From the NCBI GenBank assembly GCA_963969345.1, contig OZ017767.1:806001-870000 (forward strand): a DNA stretch of 64,000 bases, read 5' to 3'. Below are positions 10,917 through 23,399 of the stretch, one piece after another. The notes under the pieces are model-generated. The model saw only the letters and a list, made by a program, of their open reading frames with translations, did no database searches and was not told where the DNA came from. The position numbers and the translations under genes are program-made. The first letter of the stretch is position 1. Every line of letters starts with the position of its first letter. This DNA is from Turbatrix aceti (Eukaryota > Nematoda > Chromadorea > Rhabditida > Panagrolaimidae).

Positions 10917-13593
10917 ATGTCTCCGGACAAATCCGTCATCAACAAATCGCCATCAACCAATCCCTTTAGCGATGACGTCGATGTCTCAAGCAACGGTGAA
11001 GCCGACCTATCAATCGATGATTCCGAAAGATTATCGATGACCGAAAACAATGAAATAAAAATAGAACATTTGAGTGATTTCCCTGTTTTCGGAAGATATT
11101 CTATGCTTTTTTTGGTCGTCCTGGAAGGCATGATTTTCCCACAGATGGCAAATCTCACTTACATGGTTTATGCAGGTTAGTCAATTTTTTTTAATTTTGT
11201 TACAGTAACTTGTCTAGCACGAATGTCATTTTGCAAAGATCAATCAGAGGTCAGATGAACCCATAATGAACTTGCAATGACGTATTGCCGCGCCGCGCGT
11301 AGTTGCATGCCATCGAGGTAAACATGACCTAGATGGCTGGGAAGTTCCCAGCCAGTGGGAACTGAACATGCACGTGCGTTGCTGCGTACAATCATGTGGC
11401 TTTGGTCGAAAACTATTCAGATGCATCCAGCTTTTTTTTCAGTATAAAAATGTAAAAACAAGTTTACAAATTTCCCAAAAAAATTGTTCGTTGAAAATTA
11501 AAAAAATAGTATTTTGAAAAATGTTGTAATTTAAGATGTTAACTTTATTCTAAAAAAAGTTCTGAATTAAAAAACCATTTACCTGACAGTAAATGAATGT
11601 ACTATATGTAGTACTGTACAGCAAAGTCCAAAAGTTACAAAAACCCGGATTCAAATACGCATCAAACATAACTTTTTTTTAATCGAAAACGCGATTAAAC
11701 GTCAGCAAAGCAAACGGAATTGTCAATTCATCATCAATTGTCAATGTTAATTAACTTTTGATTTTTTTCATTTCTAATGCAATTAATTAACCAAACGGGA
11801 TTATATTGAACGAAGTGATTGGAATTGTCATCAACAAGATTAAATAATTTAAAAATAGACCGAAGACCAAAAGAAAATCATTTTTTCATGTTTTGTATAT
11901 TTCCAGGATCCTCACCAATAATTGAGTCATGCGGCGACGTAACCTTCACAAACATAACCCAGGTAGAAATATGTGCAGCGTTACCCTCACTTATCAATTC
12001 GACAGGCTGCACACCTGTGCTAGCTGAACCTCAATTTTTTTCTATCGGTTACGAGGTAATGTAATTTTTGTGGAATTTCTGAATTTTTACAAAAGTCACA
12101 TTTATTTAGTTTAATTATATCTGCAGCGACATGCATAGAGTCAAGAACTCAATCAGCATCCAGATGATGGGCATTCTCATTGGAGCTGCCATCTTTGGAC
12201 AACTTTCTGATTTGTATGGACGCCGCAAAGTTATGATTATTTGTACATTTTTTATTTTGATTTTTAACCTTCTGGCTAGTATCGCGCCTACTTTGGAGTA
12301 CTTTACGTACTGTCAGTTTTGTGCATTGTTTTTCAACGGTGGTATCAACTCGTGAGTTTATATTTCTTAAAAATCGAAATTAAATTTTTTTTTCGTTTTT
12401 TAAATTTTTTAAATTTTTTAATCAAAAAGTGCAAAAACCAATTCAGAATCTTTATGGTGCACTACCTCGAAGCAGTACCCAAACGCTGCCGAGTATGGAT
12501 GCAGACGGTCGTGTCGTACTCCCCCAATTACATCGTACTCGCACTCCTGGCATACATAACCCACACCTGGCGTTCTCTTCTGCTCTCAATCGGTCTGTCT
12601 TCAATCTTCACACTTGTGTGCCTATTCTGCACTTACGAATCCCCTCGATGGCTTGTCCAGCGGGGAAGACTCGCCGAAGCCAAGGATACCTACGAAAAAA
12701 TAGAACGCTTCAATGGCACACTCTCGATTAAGAGACAACAGATTTTGGACGTTCTGATCGAAAAAGAAGTTGTCATGCTAGAAAAAAAGCGGAAGGCGAA
12801 GAAATACTATTTTCATCACCTGTTTTACACCGCAAAGTTCATCAAATTTAGTTTTATATTGGCATTTAACATGTGAGTTGACCAAAACAATTTTGTGAAC
12901 AAAATAGAAAATTTTGGAAAATTTTAGGCTTGCAACGACAATGATTTTCTACGCGCTGATGTTCAACATGGAATCTCTCTCCGGGTCAATTTACGTCAAT
13001 TCGGCAATTCTGGGTTTAATTCGTTATCTTATGAGCATGGTTTTCGGATTTATTGACTACAGATACCCCAGAATAGGTCGGAAGACCATGCACCGGTCCG
13101 TCTACCTGATGGCCATTGGCCTGCTCTTCATAGCCATCATCATCAAAGCTTGCGGTAACAATTCCCTTTTCCCTTGCTCATAAATTCTGTTTTTCTAGAC
13201 TTTGACCTCCCCGGCATAGCCAACGTCGCCATCCTAAACGCCGCAGCCGTGACCAGCCAGATTTACATCGTAAACACCGTCGTGACTGGCGAACTCTTTC
13301 CGACGCCGATTCGGAACATCGCAGCATCCTTCCAACTACTTTTCGGTCGTTTTGGATCGGTGCTTGCGCCTCACCTGTTTTGGTACCTTCTGGTCACTCC
13401 CTACATGCCATACTTGTTTTTGGCTCTCGTTGGTCTCTTCAACGTTGCTATCTTCCTCTTTTTCATCCCCGAAACCAAAGACTACGCAATGACGGATCAC
13501 ATGCCGGACAAGAGTGAACGAATTTTCAGAAAAAAAGTGGTTCAACTTCGTGACGTATCAACTGCTGGCAAGGAAATGACAACACAGGCGTAA
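10917..13593 (+). CDS. Major facilitator transporter, SLC22 (organic ion transporter)-like
   Basis: Six exons (10917-11175, 11907-12060, 12127-12351, 12447-12872, 12928-13154, 13199-13593) join in frame to 561 residues. An acidic, Ser-rich cytosolic N-terminus is followed by TM1 and a large extracellular loop with four Cys and NIT/NST glycosylation sites, as in SLC22 proteins. Then come TM2 and MFS motif A (GQLSDLYGRRKVMII). The ESPRWLVQRGR signature precedes the central cytosolic loop, and TM7-12 contain GELFPTPIRN and PETKDY. It is a predicted plasma-membrane uniporter or exchanger for organic cations or anions. The substrate cannot be read from sequence. The exon 2 donor at 12061 keeps the frame. 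Using the AG|GTAATG donor five bases earlier would not. The first intron (731 nt) holds nothing recognised. Confidence 0.88.
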
Positions 13594-13748
13594 TAAGGGA
13601 TTGTTTATTATTTTTGTTTTGTTTATCGTACAACATAAATTTGATCGGAAAAACGTTCTTTTGCACATCGCATTGCATAAAAAAATGATCGTAAGCAATC
13701 CACAGTAGTCACAAGTTGTTTTCGATGCGCACATTAGTTTTACAGCAG

Positions 13749-14824
13749 TTAATAATTTTTCGTCGAAGTACTAGGAATTCGTATTGACGTTACGATCGAT
13801 TTTTGTGGAAATACAACTTTGAACTGAAAATTAAAGAAAGTAGTATAACGATTTTTGCATCAAAAAATAGCATACCATTTGTCTCCTCATTTCGGAACTC
13901 ACAATAATCAAAAACCAACCAGGAAACAAAAATTGTGCGTCAACAAGATAAGTGTGAAACTTTGAAACTGCCAATGCAGAAATTGATATTTTTAAAACGG
14001 CCATCAATCTCGAGTACCACAACTAAAACACAAAAACTATTATATAGCTAAACATAATTTTAACAACCAATTAATTAATTAATTACCTGCACTAAAAGCT
14101 CGGTAAGCTCAAGAAAGAGGCACAAGCAAGAGTACGCAAATAGCATGACCTCAACCTTGTACTTTTTTCCGGACACACTCACAACATTTTTGACCAGAGC
14201 TCGTTTCTTCCAGACCGTGTAACAAGCAATGACGTTGAAGAAAAAGCACACAAACACACTCGTCGACTGCATGACTGCCATTTGAAATCCCCGATTGTGG
14301 GGAAGGGTCGAGGGTGCTTCTTCGCGTATCATGAATCCCTCAACTCCGTTTCTGGCTGTCAAAACAGAATGCGAAAATGCAAATGATCCGGTGAAAATTA
14401 GGGGAAAAGCTAGACAAAAGATGCAAAGGCAAGATGTCCACTTTACCCACCACGTTTTCCAGTAAGATTTTAGCACAAGTACCGTAAACCTGTTCATGCT
14501 CTGCAGAATAACGACCAGGGGATGACACATGGCAGTGTGCATCATGACGACGACGTAGACGTGATACAGAACGTGGTTTCTAGGAAGAGTCTGCATGACG
14601 TCAGCTAATCCGGGATGAGTGACGTAACGATAGTCAATATTGTAAAGCAGGTGCATGATAAGGTCAATAGCTACCGTAACACCGTAAATGCGGTAAAATG
14701 GTGCATTAAATCTTTTTTTGACGTTTGAAAAAAATATAATGTAGAATTGGAAAATGTACAGAGTGTAGGATGGGAAGATGTAGAGAAAGTGGAGACATTC
14801 GTACCAGAAACTTGTATCCGGCAT
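13749..14824 (-). CDS. Serpentine chemoreceptor, Srg-superfamily type (copy A)
   Basis: Exons 14087-14824, 13876-14022 and 13749-13823 join in frame to 319 residues. The protein has seven hydrophobic segments. The family's conserved blocks are a FPSYTLYIFQFYIIFFS TM1, IYGVTVAIDLIMHLLYNID, a CHPLVVILQSMNRFTVLVLK block in place of DRY, and FPGWFLIIVSSEMRRQM at the end of TM7. The last exon encodes a short tail recognisable by comparison with copies B and C. The middle exon is exactly 147 nt in all three. The start (MPDTSFW) is chosen by alignment with the sister genes. It is probably a ciliary chemoreceptor, but the ligand is unknown. The Srg assignment is by pattern and could instead be a related class such as Srv. 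Confidence 0.8.
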
Positions 14825-15457
14825 TTCGAATATTTTAAAATAAAAAAACACAAACACAAAGCAAGCTAACAATTTTGTGGTCTAACGGAAGAGTATAATA
14901 CAGCAGCGTTATCATTATTTTTCACCTACGCCATTTGGAGAATTGGGATTTGAACAAAAAAAGCTACGCAAAAAACTGCTGTTTACGAACAAAGATGACC
15001 TTTTTTGCATTTTTTGAGTCGTAAAAAATGCTCACCTTTTTGTACGTCATGTCATCAATATTTTAATGGGTACAGCAGTTTTTTTGTGTATCTTAAAACC
15101 GATGACTAATAATACAGTATACTTTGTTTTAAATATGGTAAATTACAGAAATAATTAATATTGTATATTTTTAAAATGGGTTTTCTTTAAAGCAATATTT
15201 TTAAAAGTATTTGTTCGTTATTTCAAAACAATCCCCGTTTTTAAAATAATGCTCAATAACTAGCAAACCATGTTCCGTAATTAGGTTTTTGTTTACCGAA
15301 AAATGTGAATAAGTAAAAAATACTACTACCTGCAACACCCTAATTTTTCTTGCATTCAATTTGCGAAAAATCTGATTATCATAATTTTATTGACTACAAA
15401 AATCTAACGCAAATAAATGCACAACAGTAAATAATATTTATTTTCCGTACCTTGTTG
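14825..15457. other. Intergenic between receptors A and B
   Basis: AT-rich, without genes. It should include the promoter of receptor A. Confidence 0.5.
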
Positions 15458-16543
15458 CTAAGTTGGCATCTGTGCTCCGCTGTTTATGCTTTGTATCGCC
15501 GGTGACGTCACGGTCAATTTGTTGGGGTGCAAGCATTTCCCCTAAAAATTGTACCACAAATGAACTCAAACAAAAACTCTAAAAAATGTGTATTCTACCA
15601 TTTGTTTTCTCATTTCCGAGCTAACCAAAATGAGAAACCATCCAGGAAACAAAAATTGAACATCAACAAGATAAGTCTGTAGTTTTACAACTGTCGATGT
15701 AGAAATTTTGATTTGAAAGATAATCATTAGTTTTGAGTACCACAACTGAAAAGCTACAATTTTATAAAATTTCAGTCGCTTACAACCAATTACCAGAACA
15801 GCGATACCAGTAAATTCCAAAAAAATGCACAAACAAGAATAGGCGAATAACATGACCTCAACTCTGTATTTTTTGCCCGACACACTGGTAACGTTCTGAA
15901 CCAAGGCTCGTTGCTTCCAGATACTATAACTTGTTATAACGTTCAAAAAGAAGCATATAAAAACACTTGTAGACTGCATGATTGCCATTTGAAAATCCCT
16001 GTTGTAAGTCAGTGTATTATCTGGAGCTTCTTCACGTATTAGATACCCATAAGTTTCATCCACGTTGTTTGCATAATCCAAAACAGAATGAGTAAAAGCA
16101 AAAGATCCAGTAAATATTAGTGGAATGATAAGACAACAAACGCAAAAAAAAGGTGTCAATTTCTTCCAACACATTTTCCAGTTGTTTTTTAAGACAAGTA
16201 CAGTAAACCTGTTTAAGCTTTGCAGAATAACGACCAGTGGATGACACATGGCGGTGTGCATCATGGCGATGACGTAGACGTGATACAGAAAATGATTTCG
16301 AGGAAAAGTTCGCACAATGTCAACTAATCCTGGATTTGCGATGTACCGGTAGTCAATATTGTAAAGAAAATGCATGATAAGATCAATGGCTACAGTAACC
16401 CCATAGATTTTGAAAAACGGTGTATCAAACTTATTTTTATTATTAGAAAAAAATATAATGTAAAACTGAAGAACATACACGGCGTAGGAGGGGATTATGT
16501 AAATGAAATTAAGCACATTGTACCAAAAACTCGATGCTGGCAT
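15458..16543 (-). CDS. Serpentine chemoreceptor, Srg-superfamily type (copy B)
   Basis: Exons 15794-16543, 15599-15745 and 15458-15541 join in frame to 326 residues starting MPASSFW. The first intron (15746-15793) is only 48 nt, a multiple of three, and lacks a stop, so a naive ORF reads through it. Comparison with copies A and C, whose introns at this site do not preserve the frame, shows it is an intron. The protein has the same seven-span architecture, the LQSLNRFTVLVLK block and the FPGWFLILVSSEMRKQM end. An upstream in-frame ATG at 16558 would add five residues. It is a tandem duplicate of its neighbours. Ligand unknown. Confidence 0.82.
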
Positions 16544-17031
16544 TTCATCAGTTCCCAAACAAGTTTATAAACTATTGCACACTTTCTAAACAACAGAACA
16601 GCAAAGTAAAGTGCAGCCGTAATATTTTTAATTTTCATGTACGCAGTTTGATTACAGTCTTGTCTTACATAGGAACGGCAATTTTAGATTTTGAATGCTT
16701 AATGATCCCTTTCTGAGAGACAGGAACACAGAAATTGCTAATGTGTATTTAATTTAATTTTTTTAAATTTATTTACTGCCGTGTTCAATGGTTTGTTATT
16801 ATAATCACATTACTTTATATCATAATGAAAATCCATATGAAATCGCGTTAAAATATTTAAAATCAACGTGCCAAAAATCAAAAATTACAATTAATTTTTT
16901 TTTAATTTTTATTTTAATTCAATACCTTGTGTAACAATTAAAAAATACACGTTTTTGTTAAAAAAATTTTTTTTGTTTTTCTGCGACTTTTTTTCTATAA
17001 AAAAGATTTGTTGTTCACGTTTTTGACGCAC
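16544..17031. other. Intergenic between receptors B and C
   Basis: AT-rich, without genes. Upstream region of receptor B. Confidence 0.5.
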
Positions 17032-18129
17032 TCACGGAGGCTCGTTTGGTACCAGTGCTCTGCTGTTTGTGCTCTGTATCGCCATTGACGACACAGTAAA
17101 TTTTTTAAGATGCAAGCATTCCCACTGAAAAACAAATTATTTTTAATAGATGTCCCTGAAAAAGACATATTTAGCTTACCATTTGTTTTCTCATCTCTGA
17201 GCTCACCAAAATTAAAAACCATCCAGGAAACAAAAATTGCACGTCAATAAGGTAAGTCTGTAGTTTTACAACTGTCGATGTAGAAATTACCATTTGAAAG
17301 ATAACCATTAGCTTGGAGTACCACAGCTGAAAAGCTACAATTTTATAAAATTGCAATATGGGCACTAACAACCAATTACCTGAACAAGAAGACCGGTGAA
17401 CTCGAGAAAAATACACAAACAAGAGTACAAAAATAGCATGACCTCAACTCTGTATTTTCTACCAGACACACTGGTTACATTTTTAATTAATGCCCGTTGT
17501 CTCCAAATTGCATAACTTGTAAAAACGTTGAAGAAAAAGCATACAAAAACACTGGTCGACTGCATGATTGCCATTTGTAAACCCCTGTTGTAGACCAGAG
17601 AATCATCGGGGGCTTCTTCGCGTATTAGATACCCATAAGTTTCATCCACGTTGTTTGCATAATCCAAAACAAAATAAGAAAAAGCAAAAGATCCAGTAAA
17701 AATAAGTGGAATGATCAGACAAAGAGCACAAAGAAAAGGTGTCCACTTCTTCCAACACATTTTCCAGTTGTTTTTTAAGACAAGTACCGTAAACCTGTTC
17801 ATGCTCTGCAGAATAACGACCAGTGGATGACACATGGCGGTGTGCATCATGACGATGACGTATATGTGGTAGAGAAAGTGGTGTCTAGGAAGGGTTCGCG
17901 CGACGTCAGCGAAGCCAGCATGCGAAATGTAACGGTAATCAATGTTGAAGAGAAAATGCATGATGAGGTCAATCGCTACCGTAACCCCATAGATTTTGTA
18001 AAAGGGTGTATTGAATCTATTTTTGGCATCGGAAAAAAATAAAATGAAGAATTGGAAAATGTATAAACCGTAAGAGGGTAATATGTAAATGAAGTAAAGA
18101 AATTCGTACCAGAAAGTTGAATCAGACAT
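17032..18129 (-). CDS. Serpentine chemoreceptor, Srg-superfamily type (copy C)
   Basis: Exons 17380-18129, 17180-17326 and 17032-17124 join in frame to 329 residues starting MSDSTFW. The first two exons are 750 and 147 nt, identical in length to copy B. B and C share long runs of sequence (for example around DYANNVDETYGYLIREEAP), so they are the youngest pair. It has seven predicted membrane spans, the LQSMNRFTVLVLK block after TM3 and FPGWFLILVSSEMRKQM at the end of TM7. The last exon gives a tail related to that of copy B. Probable chemoreceptor, ligand unknown. Confidence 0.82.
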
Positions 18130-18480
18130 TTTTATAAATTTACAGTATACAAAAAGGCAACAAGACACAATAGACTGATCGAGAAGTAAAGTGCAGCAGA
18201 AATAAATATTACGCTGCATTTGATTACAGCTTTAGTTCTGTTTTTTATACAGTAGTTTCAGATTTTGAGTGCTTTAGGTAATTATCCCTTTTAAGAGACC
18301 ATAACACAGAAGTTGTGAATCCTACACGGTAGCAATTTTAGCTTAAAAAATAAGGAGTATGGGGGTGTAGTGATATGAAAAAAAGGTAGCGGGTGCACTG
18401 AAAAGAAGGGCGCCGGAAGAAAGAAAGCGCGAAAAAGAACAGTGACTCACCGAACGCGCTCGTGCACGAGCTCATAGTAA
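18130..18480. other. Upstream region of receptor C
   Basis: No gene seen. A GAACGCGCTC...ATAGTAAAT segment at about 18453-18482 recurs at 18557, inside the adjacent duplicated block. Confidence 0.45.
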
Positions 18481-19290
18481 ATTGCTCTGGAAATAAATTG
18501 TATTAAATTCTATTATATTTTAGAAAATGTAAATTTGTGACCCTCTACATCTTCATTGAACGCGCTCATAGTAAATCATAATTTGTGCATATCACTCCAA
18601 AAAAAATCAGGTCTGTTGAAAAGAAGTAAAAAAATGTTGGAACAAGGTGTTGCATTTTGTTTCTCAGCACGGACGGACACAGCGATCGCATTCAGTGTCA
18701 CACAAAAAATGTGTCGTTTCACCACACTTTATGGTGCGTCCTAGCTAGGCAACAATCATGTACCTAAACGAGCAAAGCTTATAATGAGAGGAGGGCGCGA
18801 TGCATGGCAACGACTTTGTGTCCTTTTTTACTCAAAAAGCGATGTGATCCCAGGCGTTTGGCGGACAGGACACACAGTTGTGTGCGCAAGTTTTTGTACA
18901 AACAACTACGGTTTGTGGCACAAAGTTGTATCCCTGTCGCGAAAACGATTTGCTTAGGATACAGGTGCGTTTGTTCCTGCTCAAGCTTAATGGAGACGCA
19001 CACCTTATTGTGCTACGATCGCTCTCACCGTCTGTGCCAAAGAAACAAAATGCAAAATACCTTGATTTGGAAGCAATCGTAACTTCAAAGCAACATTTGT
19101 GCCGTGCTCTGGCCAATAAGAGGAACGGCATGCTATGATTGGCACGTTCACCTGAAGAAGCGCAATGCGCGGCATTTATTGTTTAATGTGCGTCGCTTTC
19201 ATTTTCTCAGCCCTATTTCTCAGGACTGTATCGGCGATAGTGCGAGCAAATTCAACAAGCGAATAGTGTTAATCTAACGGCGCTGCCCTA
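18481..19290 (+). repeat. Direct repeat, copy 1 (~810 bp)
   Basis: Nearly identical to 20307-21107 over its whole length. It differs by a few substitutions and one small indel near its left end. It contains inverted CCAAT / ATTGG boxes (about 19111-19141) and several short open frames on both strands that recur in the other copy. These show no domain and probably reflect GC content. It could be an LTR-like end of a non-autonomous element or a segmental duplication. Confidence 0.9.
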
Positions 19291-20306
19291 GTATATCGTT
19301 GCCGGTTTGCTTTCCGTTGTCCTTCTTCCTCACACCGGCCACGGCACAGCACGAATGTTGTTTGAAGTTCCGATTGCTTCCATTTTTGTACTTCTTCTCA
19401 ACAGACATGAATTTTTTTAGAGGGAATTGCACAATTTATTATGAACGCGTTCAATGAAAATGAAGAAGGGCACAATTTTTTGAAAACAAAGCCGAGATAT
19501 TTTGCTTACGGATACGATCCAGGATTTTGTTTTATTTTATGCTTAATTTTCTTTGATCGCCACACTGATTTTGAAAATAACGTTGTTCGTTAGCTAGAAT
19601 GTGAAAAAAATCGTCAAAAATGGCAAAAACGTTATTTCTGATAACCGTAACTTTGTCAGATCACGAGCGGTGCAACTGAATTTTACAGCATAAACTTTTC
19701 ATAGTATGTAAAATCAAACATTTGGCAAAGTTTCGTTAAGAAATTCAAAAATGAATTCTGACACGTTTATAAGGAATGTCAAAAAAAACAGCATTTTGAC
19801 AAAATTCAATTAAAAAATATTGTTTATTCATATCTCCGTGAGAAATTCCTGTCAACATGGTATTTCCATCAAAGCTTTGAATTTAGTAAATCGAAAAAGG
19901 TGTATTTTGAATATGCATGCTTTTCACTTAGCTTCACTTTTATAGCCATACACGGTTGTACACTTTTAAACCATACGTGTGTGTAAACGGAAAAAAATTA
20001 AGCTGCATACAAAAACTACACGGACGAACTGTAAAAACACACACAGGGACCTGCATGTAAGATTTGCGCGTATCCGTACGATCGTCCGTTCACTAATTGT
20101 AATGCTCATTAATTTTTGCATAAAAATTCGTCAAGCGAAAACTCTCGTCGCACGGAAGCAACTTGAAACAAAAGAAAAGCAAACTGGCTAAAACGTAAAC
20201 CGAATAATAACAACCCTTATAATGACTTTACCTCAAAAATTCAAAATTCACGTTTTTGAATTCTGCAGTCAAAACGCGGCGGCGGTCAAAAGCTATCAAC
20301 ACAAAA
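19291..20306. other. Spacer between the two direct repeats
   Basis: About 1 kb unique sequence with no coding capacity for gag, pol or transposase. No tRNA-like primer-binding site recognised next to copy 1. Confidence 0.6.
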
Positions 20307-21107
20307 ATTGCTCTTGAAATAAATTGTATTAAATTCTATTTTCAAAAAAATTTGTGACCCTCTACATCTTCATTGAACGCGCTCATAGTAATTCATAATT
20401 TCTGCATATCACTCCAAAAAAAATCACGTCTGTTGAAAAGAAGTAAAAAAATGTTGGAACAAGGTGTTGCATTTTGTTTCTCAGCACGGACGGACACAGC
20501 GATCGCATTCAGTGTCACACAAAAAATGTGTCGTTTCACCACACTTTATGGTGCGTCCTAGCTAGGCAACAATCATGTACCTAAACGAGCAAAGCTTATA
20601 ATGAGAGGAGGGCGCGATGCATGGCAACGACTTTGTGTCCTTTTTTACTCAAAAAGCGATGTGATCCCAGGCGTTTGGCGGACAGGACACACAGTTGTGT
20701 GCGCAAGTTTTTGTACAAACAACTACGGTTTGTGGCACAAAGTTGTATCCCTGTCGCGAAAACGATTTGCTTAGGATACAGGTGCGTTTGTTCCTGCTCA
20801 AGCTTAATGGAGACGCACACCTTATTGTGCTACGATCGCTCTCACCGTCTGTGCCAAAGAAACAAAATGCAAAATACCTTGATTTGGAAGCAATCGTAAC
20901 TTCAAAGCAACATTTGTGCCGTGCTCTGGCCAATAAGAGGAACGGCATGCTATGATTGGCACGTTCACCTGAAGAAGCGCAATGCGCGGCATTTATTGTT
21001 TAATGTGCGTCGCTTTCATTTTCTCAGCCCTATTTCTCAGGACTGTATCGGCGATAGTGCGAGCAAATTCAACAAGCGAATAGTGTGAATCTAACGGCGC
21101 TGCCCTA
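20307..21107 (+). repeat. Direct repeat, copy 2 (~801 bp)
   Basis: Second copy of the block at 18481-19290, same orientation, separated from it by about 1 kb. High identity implies a recent duplication or ongoing conversion. Confidence 0.9.
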
Positions 21108-21296
21108 TTAGCGGTAGAGGGGTGTATTTTTTTCGTTCGGTAGAAATTACTGTATGTTTTCCGTTATATGCACGACTGCAGCAAGTACATTTCTATAATT
21201 TTTTTACATATTGTGAATAAATAGTTTTTTGTTTTAAAAATGTTGATAACAAAAGCCAAAATTTATTGAAAAATGTTCTTATGTATAATATAAAGT

Positions 21297-22519
21297 TCAT
21301 GGCTTTTGTGTCGACGCAGGTGGCACGGAACTACTTGATACTGGCGTTGAATCCTTTTTTGTAGGTTTCGGTGCCGGAGTCGAAGGCAATGGAACTGAAA
21401 TAGTACTTGATGTTGAAGTTGAAGACTCATCTTTAGGTTTTGGTGCTAGAGTCGAAGACAAGGGAACTGAATTAGTTGATGTTGCCGTTGAAGACTCCTC
21501 ATAAGGTGTTGGTGCGGGGGTCGAAGACAAAGGAAATGAAGTACTGGATTCTGCCGTTGAAGACTCTTCTAGAGGTGTTGGCATTGAGTTCGAAGACAAC
21601 GAAACTGAGATATTTGATGATGACGTTGAAGAAGACTGTCCGATTGGTTTTGGTGCTGGAGTCGAATACAACGGATTATTGTTGCAGCGTTTGTCTACCT
21701 CTTCCAATCCTTGATTGAAACCGTTAGTCACTGCTTCGGTGGTACACATTGGTTTAAATATATCGTTGATAAAATTGAAAAACTGAGTTTTTTCAGCTGC
21801 CGTTAATACAAGGCATTTACTGCGTTGAATAACTTCCATAGCGGATTCAGTTTCGCACAAAATTTCAACAGCGTTCTTCTAAAAATGTGTTTCATAAACA
21901 ATAACTAAAAATTGCAAAAAAAAAACCTTACATATTGCTTAGGACACTTGGTTTGAAAAACGGTGGTTTTCAAAACAACAAGCATGTTTTTCTTTTCAAT
22001 TTCTGTGCACGGTTGCAAGCTTTCTTCTACCAGTTTCTGTATCAGATCATTTGTTTTGGTACCCGTACAGAATTTGGTTGAAAAACCTGCTAATGATTTT
22101 TCTTTTGCTTGTTCGATACATCCAATTTTAACTTCGTGCTAGAACACAAACTTTCTTTAAAAAATAATATTTACGATAAATAAACTCACGTATTTGTTCC
22201 AATAGTGACCGCCCAAAACGATGACAACGATAATGAGCGCGATGATGAACAACGCGATGAAGATCTTGCAGATGTGACGACAGCAAAAGCGGCGTGGTCT
22301 CGCCCAGCACGACCAGCACATGTACCACATGCTCTGCTGGAACCACTCTCCCATGTTGTCCTTGAAGCGCGTCCAGAAGGGCCGGTCGTCGTCTGTGATG
22401 TCCTCAAACGACGACAGATTTGCGGTGTTTTCACCGATTTCCCCTGAGTCGATGACATCACGCAGCGTCGGTTCCGTGTAGTTGCCTTCAGCAAAAGCGA
22501 GTTCGTTTGGGTCAATCAT
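21297..22519 (-). CDS. Type II membrane protein with Cys-containing ectodomain and Ser/Thr/Pro repeat tail
   Basis: Exons 22190-22519, 21932-22138 and 21297-21878 join in frame to 372 residues. The N-terminal ~75 residues are acidic (MIDPNELAFAEGNYTEP...) and end in an aromatic and Cys-rich membrane-proximal stretch (CWSCWARPRRFCCRHICK), likely palmitoylated. A strong TM segment follows (IFIALFIIALIIVVIVLGG), then about 110 extracellular residues with spaced Cys, then five to six ~25-residue repeats of the SSTPAPKP...SVPLSS kind, which look mucin-like and O-glycosylated. An upstream GTG in frame is not a start. The ATG at 22519 is supported by the relic at 22980-23036. No family recognised. 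It could be a surface or cuticle-associated glycoprotein. Confidence 0.7.
21310..21670 (-). repeat. Coding minisatellite (about 75-78-bp units)
   Basis: The last exon of the type II membrane protein consists mainly of diverged tandem units encoding TPAPKP followed by Ser-rich blocks. Copy number is probably variable. Confidence 0.7.
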
Positions 22520-22979
22520 TTCGAAGAAGACCGAATGCACTGCTGACAGATATCAATCAAGTCTTTTCTAAATAAAGCCAAAAAATTTGTGTAAGCAACG
22601 GTGCAAATTAGTTGAAATCTGCATTTGGATATTCAGTTTGGACGTGGCGGCAAAATCATGACTTTTTTGTACACGTGATTTTTTTTTGCAACCGAGTCCA
22701 AAGTTCCTATCACTTAAAAAAACAGGTTCTGAAAAGTTCGTTTGGGGCTTCCAAGCGATTTACGCCGGTCTCCGCTTACTATCAAAAAAACATTATTCTG
22801 ACGAAATTTTGCGCCGCAAAGCAAAACAAGAAAAAAATCGTCGAAAACTTTATTTTTTTATGAACAACAACAAAATGAGAGAAATTCGAAGGAAGTCGAT
22901 AGGCGTAGACGCGCAGAAGCTATCAGCAGGCGATGTTTGAGGCCGTTGACTTGCGGAGGGTCAAAGACGGCGTGTAACA

Positions 22980-23036
22980 TCATGTAGTTGCCGTCCGCGA
23001 AAGCTTGTTTGGGTCGATCATCTCGCAGAGCACTGA
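22980..23036 (-). pseudogene. Relic of the membrane-protein N-terminal exon
   Basis: On the minus strand from 23021 the sequence reads ATGATCGACCCAAAC and continues to GACGGCAACTAC. It closely matches the first exon of the gene starting at 22519 but has a 4-nt deletion that breaks the frame after MIDPN. No continuation of the exon is detectable, so this is a decayed local duplicate. Confidence 0.6.
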
Positions 23037-23399
23037 ATAAATGAACTGAATGACTGACTGCGAAACTGAGGCTTTTATGGAAACTGATTTATGCATTTGC
23101 ATGACTACGTGCAAATCTCAATGATGGATGGTGTTTTCACGATTTTCACACGAAACATTCACGCAGTTGAGAAATTTTTTGCATGCCAGATTCTGAAGAA
23201 TCGGCTTCTGTTCTACAGAGAAAAAAAAATTTTACCCGCATTTTTTATGTTCGTGTTCGTTCGCGAACAGATTTTTATATCATCTCGATTTTTTCCACTT
23301 TCGAATAAAATTTATTTATTAGCACTGGATAATGCATTCATTCGAGATAAAATTTTTTTAAACAATAATATGTACTGCATGAATGAGATACCTCAGGCG
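23037..23399. other. Intergenic, no gene seen
   Basis: AT-rich 3' flank of the ataxin-3 gene. No feature recognised. Confidence 0.5.

Noticed and set aside
18556..19138. Several short ORFs conserved in both copies of the direct repeat
   Set aside because: They are preserved only because the DNA is nearly identical. They overlap on both strands and contain no domain.
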